64,000 nt of DNA from Rhizomucor pusillus (lineage: Eukaryota; Mucoromycota; Mucoromycetes; Mucorales; Lichtheimiaceae): NCBI GenBank assembly GCA_900175165.2, contig FWWN02000370.1, positions 53,134-117,133 of the forward strand, given 5' to 3'. Below, one piece after another: positions 1 to 12,075 of the stretch. The first letter of the stretch is position 1. Every line of letters begins with the position of its first letter. Position numbers and translations under genes: made by a program. The notes beneath the pieces are model-generated. The model saw only the letters and a program-made list of their open reading frames with translations. It did no database searches and was not told the origin of the DNA.

Positions 1-3000
1 AGACTATCGTACGGCCAATATCACTTCGGGCAAGGGCGAAGCAGGGCAGCGTGCTCGGTCCGTACGAATGCAGCAAAATATTTATGAATATAGAGCAGTT
101 GCTCCAAGTAAACGATGCATTCCGATTGGATTTGGAAAAATATCGTAGGCAGAACTCGGCTGAAAGCAGCTTTGGGGAGATATGTCTGACACACGTAAGG
201 ATATCATTTACTGTGTAATTTCGGACTTACCAGTAACTAGTTTGATCTAGCTCAGACGTTTCGTCGACTGCTATCACAAGTTCCTATTGGGAGTAGAAAG
301 CGCACAGACGTTCAACACCAAAGAGCAAAAGAATAATTCCGTCTATCAGGCATTCTTGGACGTAGGTTTCAACACACGATTTATTGCGTATTTAGTAGCG
401 GTAATCATCTTGACAGCCACACGTCGAAACTCTACCAGAAAGTAAAACAGTCTGCGACTGTCAGTGTATATGATTACTTGGCACTGCCCGGTCAGCGAGT
501 TGGACGCTACACTATGTTCCTTAAAGAAATTATCAAGCATACCAGGGATGATCATCCAGATCTTGCCAACCTCAACGAAGCGCTCCTCACCGCTGAAGAA
601 ATTGCAAACATGAGTGAAGACTATCATACGAAGCTGATACGAATTTTTCACAATATGCTCCAAGCTATACAGAACTGTCCGGTAACTTAAACAGTGCAAT
701 GTTACGCAGACGTTTAAATATGTATCTGACATTGATCGTAGGCGTCTTTGATAAGCCAACAGCGAACACTGATCTGCCATTTAGACGCGTTAGAGGTTGA
801 TCCTCAGACGTTCAAAACACTGCAGCCGGTGACCTTCTTTCTGTTTTCCGACAAGTTGATGGTTGTACGGAGGCCTTCACCAAACGTGGACGGTTTAGAA
901 CTTTGCGGACTGGACAATGAAAAGGATAAAACAGGTCTCATTTCCTTGCTGGCAAGGAAAGCAGAGCATGTAAAACGATACGATCGAAAGCTCAAGTTTA
1001 GAGGCTGGATCAACCTTGTGGATATAGAGATACATGAGGGAGCCGCTGGTACGTCTAGTATTTGCATATGTATTTCACATTGAATAGTAATATGTATGCA
1101 TCTTCTTTTCTTACAGCTCTTCCAACTTCCTTTTCACTATCAGTCAGTGCATTGGAACAGCAAACGGCGATAGTACCGAATGTCGATCCACAGACACGCG
1201 ATGCATTGGAAGGATACTTTTTAGAGGGCCGCCCGCGATTGTTCACATTGACACCCAGTCAAATGGAGACGAACTCGGGATCAAAGTCCTTGCAAACATT
1301 ATTGCAAGAGAAGCAGGGTTTCGTTGAGGCATTTGGCAGAACAAAATCATGCAACATGCAAAGTGGTAAGTATTTCTTTCTTATCGGTGCAAGGGAACTG
1401 GCTAATAGCTGCACTTCTAGATGAATTGCTCCAACTGACTCATTGCCAATGGGGTGACTATTACTTTTTTGCAAACATCTACCGCTTATCCAGTTATCAC
1501 TTGGTTTCAAACAAGGTATAACGTGCACAATGCCCAAATCCGAATCATCATGATCTAAATTCTTGACGAAAACTACACCAGTGCCCACTTGCTGTTGTAT
1601 TCCATCAAGATAACGCTCCCGATCTCCGGGAAGCTCTTTCAAGTAACTATATGACGCCACATATGCTAGGATTCTTGTTACCTAGCGCTGATTCCAGCAA
1701 TAGCAGTAAAAAAAGGTATTTCTGATTGGTTTTGGGTTTTCTGCCCATGACCCGAGACTGACGAGATCTAGATTTTTCATACGGAGTAAACTCGCGCTAG
1801 GATGTGTAGAGGAAGGAGATGTCAGAGCATGCTTGGAATTATCTCCAGATGTTGTTGATGAATTTCGAAACCATTTCTTCAAAAACCGTAAGATGATTCA
1901 GGAGGCAAATACTGCTCACATACTTACCAACAACCTGTTACCTTAGTAATGGCCTGCGATAGGGATTTGCGTGAAGTTGGACGAGTGGCAAGCTCGCTAT
2001 CTTCATTCGGCCGTCGGCAAGGCTCATCATTCATGAAGCCATCCGCACGACAGACGCTTCGACAAGAACTAAGCAGAAGAAGGAGTCTTTCCACCTTTAA
2101 ATTGTTTGCTGGAATCAGCGGCTCGCAGACATCTGTCCAATCAGTCCAGCGTCCCAAAAGCTACAGCCACGACGAAAATGCATCAATCGATATGGAATCC
2201 CGCATATCACATAGCTACTCTTTATCGTCGTCTAGCAAAGATTCCCGATACACCTACTATAGTGATGATCGGAGAAGTAGCATCGTCGATTCAGAAAGCT
2301 CATCCAATCGAAAACGGTTCTCATATGGTATTATATGCTATTTATCCTTGTTTCTTACCGATTACTAATTCATTATCATCGCAGGAAATGATAATGATTC
2401 GAGAATCTCCCTTCAGGTATGCAAGTTTTTCTTGCTTTGCAAAAATCAACGTTTCTCGAGTAGAACTAAATGATTGCATGTAGCCAAGCATCCATCCGAG
2501 TAATTCGGCTTCGTATGAGTTGAAGGTACATCCCTTAGGAAGTTCACGTTTCTATCTTTGCTGACACGTCCCACATAGCCGAATATCAATCGTGATCCGA
2601 GCGTCAGAACGAGTTATCTAGAGGAGCGGGTGAAAGCACTGTATGGAAACCTTGATCAGAAATCCGACATGCAATTGGATCAGAAAGGCATGCCGAAGGC
2701 TCTGCCACTACGGAGTACTTCAGTTGTATCCTTTTTGAGCAGCAGCGACGACAGTCGATCCGTCACGCAAGGTGCATACAGCAGTGGCTACTCTACACCT
2801 CGCAGCAGCAGCAGGAACACTTTCTCGACGCCAAGTATCACTGGGCAAGATACTCCGTTATCTCAGCATTCCGTGAACAAGGTAAGCCTTTATTGGGGCA
2901 GTTATTTCAAAGAATTTTTACAAAGTCTTGTTCTCTAGGAAATCGGCGACTCCTTGCTTGATCCTACAGCAGCGGAATCGATATCACAAATCAAGGAGCA

Positions 3001-3746
3001 GTCGCCATTTTCTACTGAGAGCAGTCTCGCAACTCCTCCGCCCAGTACATCAATTGCAGATGAAGGCATAGAGAAGCTAGCCAATGAAATGGACCATATG
3101 CGGGATGAGTTCAACACAAAATACAATACAATGATTCGCGGCTACGAGGAGATGAGTCTTGTGGTGAGGAACCTCACAAAGGAACTGAAGAAGGTAAACA
3201 GAAAGTATACAGACTTGGGTCTTGTCCAGGATATTCATATGATTGTCTATATTCTCCAGAAAGATGAGGAAATGGCCGTTTTGAGAGTTAAATATCAAGA
3301 TACCATTGCAGAAAACGATCTTCTCTATGAGGTATATGATTAATTATCCTTAGCTTTTGCAGTATATCACAACTATGCATACAGGCTTTCAATAGTGAGC
3401 TCGACCAACTTTCCGCAATGCTCGAAGAGCAGCAAGGTGTACCTCCAGCAGATAGCGGTAGCGAGGAACGTCCATCAAATCCCAGTCCTGAAATGCAAAT
3501 GTGGAAAAAACTAGAATCCACAATCCGAGAACGAAACCAGTGGCATCAGACAGCATGGTAAATATCAACGATAGGTTTTCTCTTACAATATTGTTTACTC
3601 ATTGAAATTGGACCAGCAAATTGGCACGCGAACTCCAAGATCTAAGCGCCGGTCTAGGCATCATACTGGACGGTCGCCACCCAACGACATCCACATCCAC
3701 TCCTCCTTTAATAACGCGGGAGCGCAGAAACTCGAGAGTACTGTAA
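1..3746 (+). CDS. RhoGEF (DH-PH) protein, 5' end missing
   Basis: This is the 3' part of a multi-exon Rho-family guanine nucleotide exchange factor, which would load GTP on Rho/Cdc42-type GTPases at the cell cortex. The DH domain spans exons at about 1-194, 251-361 and 417-681; it holds the family signature LPGQRVGRYTMFLKE followed by a helix with DHPDLANLNEALLTAEEIA. The PH region begins at 763 (FFLFSDKLMVVRR) and continues through 1117-1365, 1421-1515 and an exon at about 1770-1890. Later exons (about 1945-2325, 2578-2880, 2939-3330, 3385-3558, 3617-3746) encode Ser-rich low-complexity sequence, then a charged coiled coil at about 3080-3330. The stop is TAA at 3744-3746. The start lies left of the window. 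The junction between the second and third exons does not keep phase with the obvious GT/AG sites, and exons at 1516-1770 are uncertain. DH-PH identity is firm; exon edges are approximate. Confidence 0.85.
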
Positions 3747-5605
3747 TATAGCTATGAGTTACCTACATCTTTCCTTTACTTATGCTCAACACACGATGGA
3801 TCGACTCAAATATATGCAATACAAGCCATGATCAGCGGGCAAAAGCCCGTTTCTCATTCACAAACAGCAAGTTGATCTCTCATATAAAGATGCATGTATG
3901 GATTCCTGTTTCACAAAGCTGGAAGTCTGCTATATTTTCAAATAGCTGGATAGTGACGTGTTCCTAAGTCTTGAAATTCTCGACGAAAAATTATACTGTG
4001 AAGGGAGGCAGTTCGCCCTTCACAAGACGGCAAGCCGGATGTGTGAATAGTTTTGGATATCACATAGCACAATGGAAGCGCCCGGATCCACAACGAATAC
4101 ATATAGATTAAAGGCTTATTTTCGATGAATTAAATATACATACAGTACAAGGAGACTACACAGCTCCAATGATCCAAAGTCTATATAGCACAGGCAACTT
4201 TTCAGTTGCATGCACGATCGTCGATCGAATACGCATTGAATTATCCATTGAATAATTGGATCATCTAGTACGAGTTAAATATCCGAGAGACCAACAAGCA
4301 ATGCATACAGCGGGGGAGAATTGTGACTAAGAGCATATATTTTTATTTATTTACAAGTGCTTCACGCTTCGCTTCGCTCACTGCGCTTGGTTCGCTGAAG
4401 CTCATGGCTGATCCAAGTCTTTATAATATACTCCCATGAATCGATGTTTGAGAGAATACTACACCTAAAATCTAGCTTCTTGCTGCTTCAAAACAAATCC
4501 GCAAACAGTCTTCTTATACTTAGCAGTAGATTCATACTAAGGCTTCTCCCCTGAAACTTTGAAGTCTCGCTATTTTGAAGCAAAATCCTGCAACCGAGAC
4601 CTTGAAATTATCGGGGATCTACTGTAATAGTAGAAGGCTGTGTTTCTTGATAGACTAGAGTTTTTTGAATGTAAACAAACCGTGTGATAGAACAACACAG
4701 TTATCAAGTAGCTTGCCCTGCAGAACAATATTAGATAAATTCTGCAGTGTTAGCAGAATCAATATCTTTGTAGATTCAATTATATTTCCGTATAGATTGA
4801 TAGCTGTATGTCAAGACTGTGCATCATAGGTCTGTATCTTGCTTAAGACGTGATTTTACACCAGATCCCGCACCTTTGCCCCGAATATTGGTGCTCTTTT
4901 TTTGTTGCTTTCTTTGAATGCGTCCTAAATATTTCCAAGAAACTAAAGCAAACTTTTAGAGCTTTTCTGCACAATTTATACGTAGTATGATGTAGATGAG
5001 ATACTTCACTATCTTCTGTCAAACACAGGTAGCAAGATTGGTATTATCCTAGTTATCTTCCTCGATGTACGTTGATGCCTCCAACGTAACCTTCAGGAAT
5101 ATGATCCGATTACGAACGTAAGTCACGTATAGACATTCAAAGACAGCAAGAACGCGTCAACTAATGCATTGAATCACAGCTGCGAATATAAAAAAGACCT
5201 GGATCCAAAATCTCGTCCTTTGGCTCTGTTCAAACATCACGGTACTTTGACTGCTCTCTTGAGGTGCAGTACGATCTCTGACGCTTAACTTCGTAGCCGA
5301 TACGACCTCTGCCCTGACCCGCCACCTCCAACATCAACGTTTTCGCGCCTCTCCTTCGTCTTCTCTTTCGCTACTACCGCGATGCATGTCGTGCTTTATT
5401 TTAGCAGACCGACCCCACGGGAAAAAGTATGTCTACTAGTTTACTTTCCTGCGGTGAGCACGGCTGATACAGAAACACTAGGTGCGCGGACTGGTCCCTC
5501 GAGTAATTCGAGGATTACCCTTCAGGGTGTAAGTATCAATTATGATTACGCAGCAGTAGCGCAAGGTACTAACGTAACGTTCTTATGGAATTCCCTTGTT
5601 CCCAA

Positions 5606-6145
5606 TCAACTACATTCGCTACTCGCTCTTGACTTCTTTATATTCATTCCTGTATTGTTGATTATTTCTTTGTAATATAAAAGATAGCCAAAGGGAATGC
5701 GTACGATACATATGGCAATTACAGAGTAAAGGGTAATTATGAACCTATCAATCCCTAAAAGGTTGCTCGCCGAAGACTGACTTGTTTGGTTTGGATTCTT
5801 GATAAACTGCTCGTTGCCTTGTCCAAGAGAAGTAGTCAAGCAGCGCTCATCTGCATCACAATTGCTTCCGATATCTTTGCCGCGCGACGGCACTCTACAA
5901 ATCGTCTGCTATGTTTTGTATAGCCGCCATACTCATCAGGTAATATGGCACATCTGGGAGGGAAGGTCGCAAGTGGGACTCCAACGGGTGGCTCGCAGCA
6001 TTGATCGGTCGCAGGCCACGCTTCTGGATCTCCATTAATCATGTCTCCACAGGTGCATACTCGGCATCAACATGGCTCATTGTGAGCAAGAGCAGACCGG
6101 CTGTGACAGTAGCAAGGCTAGTCTTGAACAGCATGGGTGAAAGAG
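5606..6145 (-). pseudogene. decayed cysteine-rich small secreted protein
   Basis: An ATG at 6134 (complement) opens a reading with a textbook signal peptide (MLFKTSLATVTAGLLLLT, then Ala-Glu) that runs into TGA after 31 codons. A +1 shift at about 6035 continues into a Cys-rich stretch (CTCGDMINGDPEAWPATDQ, then a CC pair and PPRCAILPDE). A further shift, or a very short 38-nt intron near 5910, leads to GKDIGSNCDADERCLTTSL and a hydrophilic tail. A TATA-like AT stretch lies just upstream of the ATG. The spacing of signal peptide and paired cysteines resembles secreted fungal cysteine-rich proteins in general, but I do not recognise a family. No intron with legal splice sites joins the first two frames, so I read it as frameshifted. 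Assembly error is the alternative. Confidence 0.35.
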
Positions 6146-7479
6146 TGCCACATATATATTTTGAGCTGTTGATCCTCCCTCCTCGCCCTCATTTTTATGC
6201 AAAGATGGCTGAGTTACGTTGTTCGACGCCATATACGTTTCAGTAGCACCATCATTAGACAGCATTAAGCTACAGATTTGTATTGCCTTCGTGACCTTGC
6301 GCGATTCGGCTATTCGTCGTCTGTATGCTTGGCGGCTCGTCTCGTCTTTTCCGATTTATGTCAAAATACCGTTTCATACACTATCTCCTATGTATCATTT
6401 ACCATATCAAAACATTTTTTGCTGCCGCGGGATGCATAATGTCTCGGACGGTCAACCGAGTTTGGAATGTAGATCTCTTGCATGCATAATTGCACTACCT
6501 TTTCTTTAAGGACGTTAAGCTCGATCATATCTGTGATAAATTGTAAAAAACCCGCTCTTACACAGATATTTGCAAGCGAATAGTGAACATCGATAGGAAA
6601 TAAGTCTACTTATGGCGAGGAAGAAATGCTCTGCTCTTAGTGCTCATCGCGACAAAGCTGCCAGAAGGTTCCTGTCATAGTTGACAACAGTGGATCGCTC
6701 ACCAATCCGGTATGTAGTCTGTCACAGAAAGACACTGGGGATTAATAACGATCCAGACATAGTATGATCGAAGTTAAGCTTCTTATCCTACTTACTTTCG
6801 AACGCGATAGACAGGAGCCTCACATCTGCATCTGCCCCTTTCGACTATTAGTGCTACTAATCAAGCACCACAAACACCTTGATAATGAGCAGATAATGGT
6901 GGGGGAATTCCCAATCATAAAATTACAGCGAACCGACTTCAGAGCGACAACTACAAACCAAGTACAACGATAGAACCGTTGAAAGTATCCATAATCATCT
7001 TCTGGAATCTTTGATTGTTCCTTATTATTGGGACTGGCAAGCAGTCCGGCTAGCTTCTTAGAATCATCGACGGGAAACAGAAATGCTAATTGCCAGACTT
7101 ACGTTTTACAATCTTTATAATTGCACAAGACGTTTCCATCACAGCACATATTTGGAATCAAAGCGCTAAAGCTTTACCTACTACACACGCAATTCCTTTA
7201 TACACTGTCATAACACGATTTCTGTGAAGATATTAATGTAGTGAGCTATATATGTATATTTAATTGTCAATCTACAGGTTACAGTTAACACCTGTTACAT
7301 AGTTTAAGTGCAGTTGCAAGATAAATCGAGATGTATTTCAAGATTTAAAACCCTCCTAGTTCGCAAATATAAGCAACAAAGACTACGATCAGGAATCTAC
7401 AGTAAGGATGCTATCAAGCCGTCCATACAGAAATGGCGGTGAAGAGAATGAGAGTCTTTCCAGAATCAGCTTGACATAA

Positions 7480-7930
7480 GATTGTATTCGATCAAAATCT
7501 AGGCCTTGTGTCACCGGCGATCTTGCTCCACCACGCAGAGATGAAATGTGCTACGCATTACTGGCATCTGTCACCGACGCCGAGTGCTTGAAAGCATTTA
7601 CTCGTCGCTACAAGAATTGCCGTATCATCCGCTTTGCATTCTTATTACAAGACCTAGCGATCATGGTTCGTGAAGAGTAGCATTCATCGATTATCTCTCG
7701 AACATAAAAATCCGGCGCAGGCTGCAACGGTTGATGTTGTGATTAAGATAATGATAATAGGTTTGATTGAATCAATCGATGGCAGCTTAAGGCAACGACC
7801 CAATCTGAGGCGATGTCAAAACTCAGCATGGGGAGACAAGCTGGATTTTCTTCATTGGAGCCCTGCAGATTACATGTATCCCATGCTGCATGAAACAAAC
7901 TTTGGAAATCTTGATATTCACATGGTCTGA
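7480..7930 (+). pseudogene. possible decayed coding sequence
   Basis: Two overlapping reading frames look coding but do not join. The first, at about 7510-7680, reads CVTGDLAPPRRDEMCYALL and continues to a TAG at about 7678-7680. The second, about 7680-7930, contains HKNPAQAATVDVVIKIMI and ends at TGA. Neither has a convincing start or splice pattern. I do not recognise the product. This may be an old gene relic; chance open frames remain possible. Confidence 0.22.
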
Positions 7931-8823
7931 TGATATGCTATCTTTGACATGTTGGTACCTCGCAGACAGACGACAGTAAGCGATCAAAGGAACAAGGATA
8001 GTCTATGTCCATGGAAACACCCTGACATGAATTTTTCAAGAAGAAAAATTTCAGAGAAGAGTGTTTGTAACTTTTAATTCCCTAATAGGCGAAGAGATAA
8101 TGGTTGATTATTTGATCCTCGAGATCTAGCGATCATAGCATTCTTTGCTGTGTTTCATTTGTTTTTCCCTCTCTTGGCTTGAACTTCACTCTGCTGTTAG
8201 CGTCACGGTGACGATAACCACATTAGCGTGTTCCTATAGTGCAAACTTTACGCACTTAGATGGACATTAAGACGACATTCTTGTTTATTTTGACTTTCTG
8301 AAAAAAATATTTGCATTGTTTGTAAACGCCCATGATTGCTTTGTTTTTCTATACAAACATCTAATATTGATTGGGACATCTATCAGATGGAGATAAAGAG
8401 AAAGTGGGCGTGGAAATAGTTTGATCAAAGGAAAGATGGTGTGATAGCCTTGTCCAAGTCAATGTTATCAGATCGATTGGTGATGGTTACACAAACAATC
8501 CCTTGGTGGAATGTGTGATCAGATGCATTGTGGTTTCAAAGTCAAAACACGCACATACTCGATATAAGAATTTTTGGCGTCTGCAAGCAAAATTAGGGCG
8601 CTATCAGATCTCGAGGCACTAAGGATAAGCTGACCGTCTCAGCCGGACAAATTCTGGGGAAATCAGTCGGCTGTCGGTTGATGAATCATCAGATAATATG
8701 GTCGATGAAGACCATCAGATATGGAGCTCGCGTTCTTAAATATAAGAAGATGGGAGGTCAAGGGTATTTCTGCCTCCTTTCATCAACACTAATTGTCTCC
8801 CCCTCTCGCCCTCTTTGAAGATT

Positions 8824-10856
8824 ATGTCCTTCTCGCCAGCACTTTCCGTATCATCTTCACCCGATCAGCGCAGCAACGACACAATTCCTCCCATTGACAT
8901 GCTACCAACCCCGCCCGCCTCGCCTAGAGCTTGCCACTCGGACCTATCAACCGACGATGACTTGATCGATGCTCGCATTACTGCTGCCAAAGAAAACGTT
9001 GATGATCTCATGCGAGCTTACCGCTCTGTTCGGCGAGAAGCTGCCCCGCTCTCAGTAGCCACTTACCAGTACATTCTTGATACTTTGGCCGTCCATCACG
9101 ATACGTCGCACATGCTAAATGGTAGGAATTTCTGAGATCTGATAATAATAATAATCGCAAGGGCTGGCACTAATTTCTATTTACGTCTCCGCCAGTCTAT
9201 TCTGACATGCGCCGCGACAATATTCCTTGCAACAGCTACATGTACTCTCTCCTCATCCAGTCTCTCTGCGGCAGCAACCGTCCCAACGATGACGCTGCTC
9301 GCCAAGCACTCGAAATATTCGACGCTGCAGTTGCCGAACGTTGTCTCCAGGAAATTGATGCCGGTGTCCTCCGCCGACTTTCACGACTTGTCAGACAAAC
9401 CTCCCTGGTGCATCGCGTTCGGGATATTGCCAAGGCACACACTAAAGTTGGTCCCACTGTCGCCGACAAGGCCTCTAAAGCTATGCTGGCTCTCGTGCTC
9501 GAGAGCAAGTACGACGAAGCTCTCCGCATGCTCGAAAACGATATCATCAACCAGGAATATACTGTGCCTCACCCTGAGTCCATGCGCGATGCTATTGCTT
9601 ACACTGGCAAGCAAGGATATCTCGCTCAAGCTCTCAAAATGTACAACCTCTGCATGAACACATACCGAGACCACAGCTCTGCTTATCGCGCTGCCGACAA
9701 GGCAATCTTTATGGTGACCAACAGTATGCTCATTGGATACGCCCAGCAAGGCGATATGGTCGAAGCAAAGGTTTATTACGACAAGATCAAGGCAATGGGC
9801 CAATATCCCGACGGCAATGGCTACGCAAGCCTTCTTGTAGGTGCAGCTCAATCAACCGATGAAGCTACCGATGCTCTTATTATCTACGATGAAGCCAAAC
9901 GCCACCACGTAAAGCCCACCACTTTCTTTTACAACGTCGTCATCTCCAAGCTGGCCAAGGCTCGTAAGCTGGAACAAGCTCTTTGCCTCTTTGACGAAAT
10001 GCAGCGCCTCTTTCGCCTGGTTCCCAACACTATCACCTATTCTGCTATCATCTCTGCCTGCGTTCGTGCTGGTTCCGAAACTCACGCTTGCCGCTTCTTT
10101 GATCAGATGCTCCGTTCGTGCGCACCCCGCATCGCCCCCTTCAACACCATGATCCAATTCTACGTTCGCCAAAAACCCGACCGCCCTCGTGCTTTAAAGT
10201 ACTTTAACGAACTTCGCAACTACAACGTTGCACCGTCTGCTCACACTTACAAGCTCTTGATGGAGGCTTACTGCATGATCGCTCCTTACGATATGGCTTC
10301 CGCCCAGCGTGTGCTCCGTGACATGGAACGCAAGGACAACATCAAGCCTCAGCCTACCCACTATGCTACTTTAGTCTACTCTTATGGAACAGTCCAGGAT
10401 GATATCAACAACGCTGAGCGTGTCTTCAAGCAAGCCATGAAGAAGCAACGTACTTGGGCACCTCACCACGATCAAGAACCTCTTTACCAGGCTATGCTCG
10501 ATACCTTGATCAGCAACGATCGTCTCGAAGATGCTGAAGAACTCTATCAAGAAATGCTTCGCAAGATCTCCAAGAGCAGCTCGCCCTACATTGAGAACCT
10601 GTTCATCCGTGGCTATGGCAAAAAGGGACTTGTTGGCAAGGCTGAAGCACTCTTTGAACAAATGTCTGATGACAAGATTGGTCACTCTTCCGGCACCACT
10701 GTCCGCGAACCAAGCACTTTTGAAGCCATGATTCGAGTCTATCTTGACAACAGCATGGCAAGCAAGGCCAAGGAAATACTGGATCGCATGTCTCGACGTC
10801 GTTTCCCCGAAAAGGTCGTTGCCTCCATCTCTGCATTGCTCACTGTCGAGAACTAA
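8824..10856 (+). CDS. pentatricopeptide repeat (PPR) protein
   Basis: Two exons, 8824-9121 and 9196-10856, joined in phase across a 74-nt intron, give about 652 residues. The start is the ATG at 8824; the frame is open slightly upstream but has no earlier ATG. The body is a run of helical hairpins about 35 residues apart with typical PPR phrases such as TYSAIISACVRAG, YNVVISKLAKARKLEQAL, TYKLLMEAYC and ATLVYSYGTVQDDINNAERVF. The N-terminus (about 60 residues) is Ser/Pro-rich. PPR proteins usually bind organellar RNA for processing, stability or translation, so a mitochondrial role is likely, although the N-terminus is not a classical presequence. Codon use is strongly biased to C-ending codons, suggesting good expression. 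The intron splits the start region from the repeat array. The exact RNA target cannot be read from sequence. Confidence 0.9.
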
Positions 10857-11207
10857 AAGATCCAGCATTTTATCCCTATCATTCCATCACATTATCATTG
10901 TTACGCTCCTCCCTAGTTATTCTTACTTCTACTAATCCTTCGATCTTCATTTCTCCAATCCAACCGTTTCCATCCAATACGCATCTAATTGTATATAGTC
11001 TGTTCTGATATATCCTCTCTCACCGAACTTTTCTTTTGCCATTCTTCCTTCGTTTCTGATTTCCACTTTATCGTTTTTTACATCATTATTAAAAAGTTCT
11101 CAATATTATCATAAATCAGAAATTTTCGTAGCTGTTTATACATTGTATTGTAATCGAGATTGTTGGTATATAAAATGGGTGGAAGGCATAAGATCTATGT
11201 ACAACAA
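10857..11207. other. convergent 3' region
   Basis: Tail-to-tail spacer between the PPR gene and the Dsc4-like gene. It is T-rich after 10860 and has AATAAA-like and TTATTAAAAA stretches near 11085-11110, fitting 3' untranslated regions and polyadenylation of the PPR transcript. No ORF of note. Confidence 0.5.
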
Positions 11208-12036
11208 TTAGACTGGTAATCGATCGACAGGTGACTCATCGTTCGGTCGCAGGATCTGATTCAATGTTTGCCGGAATCTGAGATCTGCAGCTAGATCGTT
11301 TTGATAAAACACGTCGTTTTCTCCACCACCACGCTGCTGTTCAGAACTGTTATCACTGTCGTCGTCTCGATTGCGATCGGGAGTGGAAGAAGGGGAGGGG
11401 GAAGAGGAGGAGGAGGAGGGAGGAGCAGGACTTGCATTGAAAGCCGAAGCAATGGATGTGGGCATGAGCAAACTCGTCAAAATTTGTGCACTGTCTAGTA
11501 ATATTTGTGATGATAGGCTGGATGCTATAAGGATTCTCGTCACTTGGAGGACGTAAATGATCAAGTCTAGAAAGATAATCCGTAACCGACCCGGCTTTTC
11601 TTCTAAACGTTTGCATATCTCTCAGTTCATCTTTCGTATTCCCAGCTTGACCTTTCCCATCCAAAAGACGTACGGTTACCGATGAAATCGATAAGAATTC
11701 CTGGAGCTCCCGGCTCAGCAATCGCATGTAACAATATACAAATTCCAAGCAATGCTGTTACGAAACCGACCAATGCTCGTATTGAACTCGTAGTCGATAC
11801 CGATGCGATTTGATGCTGATAAAACAAGCGAAGAATATTGTCAGAAGGAAGAGATAGAGACTGTGTGTTAATAAAGAGTGTACCTCGAACTACATCAAAT
11901 GAACACTTACTATTTGGAAAGTAGTCCTGCTGATCAAGACGATCATGCTTCCATCGAGGAAGTAATTATATACATAATGGCAAAAGAGCAAATAGTCCAA
12001 AGACTGTATGATATTTAGTTTGCCATGTAAGCTCAT
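11208..12036 (-). CDS. DUF1746 / Dsc4-like membrane protein
   Basis: Probable subunit of the Golgi Dsc E3 ubiquitin ligase, which in fission yeast activates sterol-regulated transcription factors; the assignment rests on DUF1746 sequence features. Starting at ATG 12036, exon 1 reads SLDYLLFCHYVYNYFLDGS, matching the family opening (LD-LIY-EL-YLYYLDNS). Exon 2, to about 11690, carries a hydrophobic helix and the hallmark ILIDFIG. Exon 3, about 11573-11208, begins LIIYVLQVTRILIASSL and ends in a Ser/Pro/Asp-rich cytosolic tail. Splice sites keep phase; the exon 1-2 donor is GTAAGT at about 11910. The total is about 200 residues, with at least three membrane helices. Only 39 nt, open in the same frame, separate the ATG from the TGA of the gene upstream, so an N-terminal extension cannot be excluded. 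Confidence 0.65.
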
Positions 12037-12075
12037 CCGAAAGATGGGACTGCGGGAGAGGCGTACAGCTTGGTT

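Larger units (their letters stand above)
3747..8823. other. gene-poor AT-rich tract
   Basis: About 5 kb without a clear intact gene. It holds coding-like remnants described separately (5610-6140 on the minus strand and about 7480-7930 on the plus strand). A short GC-richer imperfect inverted repeat near 4355-4400 contains the phrase GCTTCGCTTCGCTCACTGCG, of the kind often seen in mobile-element ends. An ATG at 5382 opens an ORF of about 97 codons behind a pyrimidine-rich leader, but it has no recognisable domain. The last 300 bp are presumably the promoter of the PPR gene; the run of C and T just before 8824 fits a fungal transcription start region. Confidence 0.5.

Noticed and set aside
1259..1660. 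Minus-strand frame (133 codons) within the RhoGEF
   Set aside because: It overlaps good RhoGEF exons on the other strand, and its ATG-side half has no support beyond being open.
9236..10868. Long antisense frames across the PPR gene
   Set aside because: These mirror the C-ending codon bias of the PPR gene; no protein family is visible in them.
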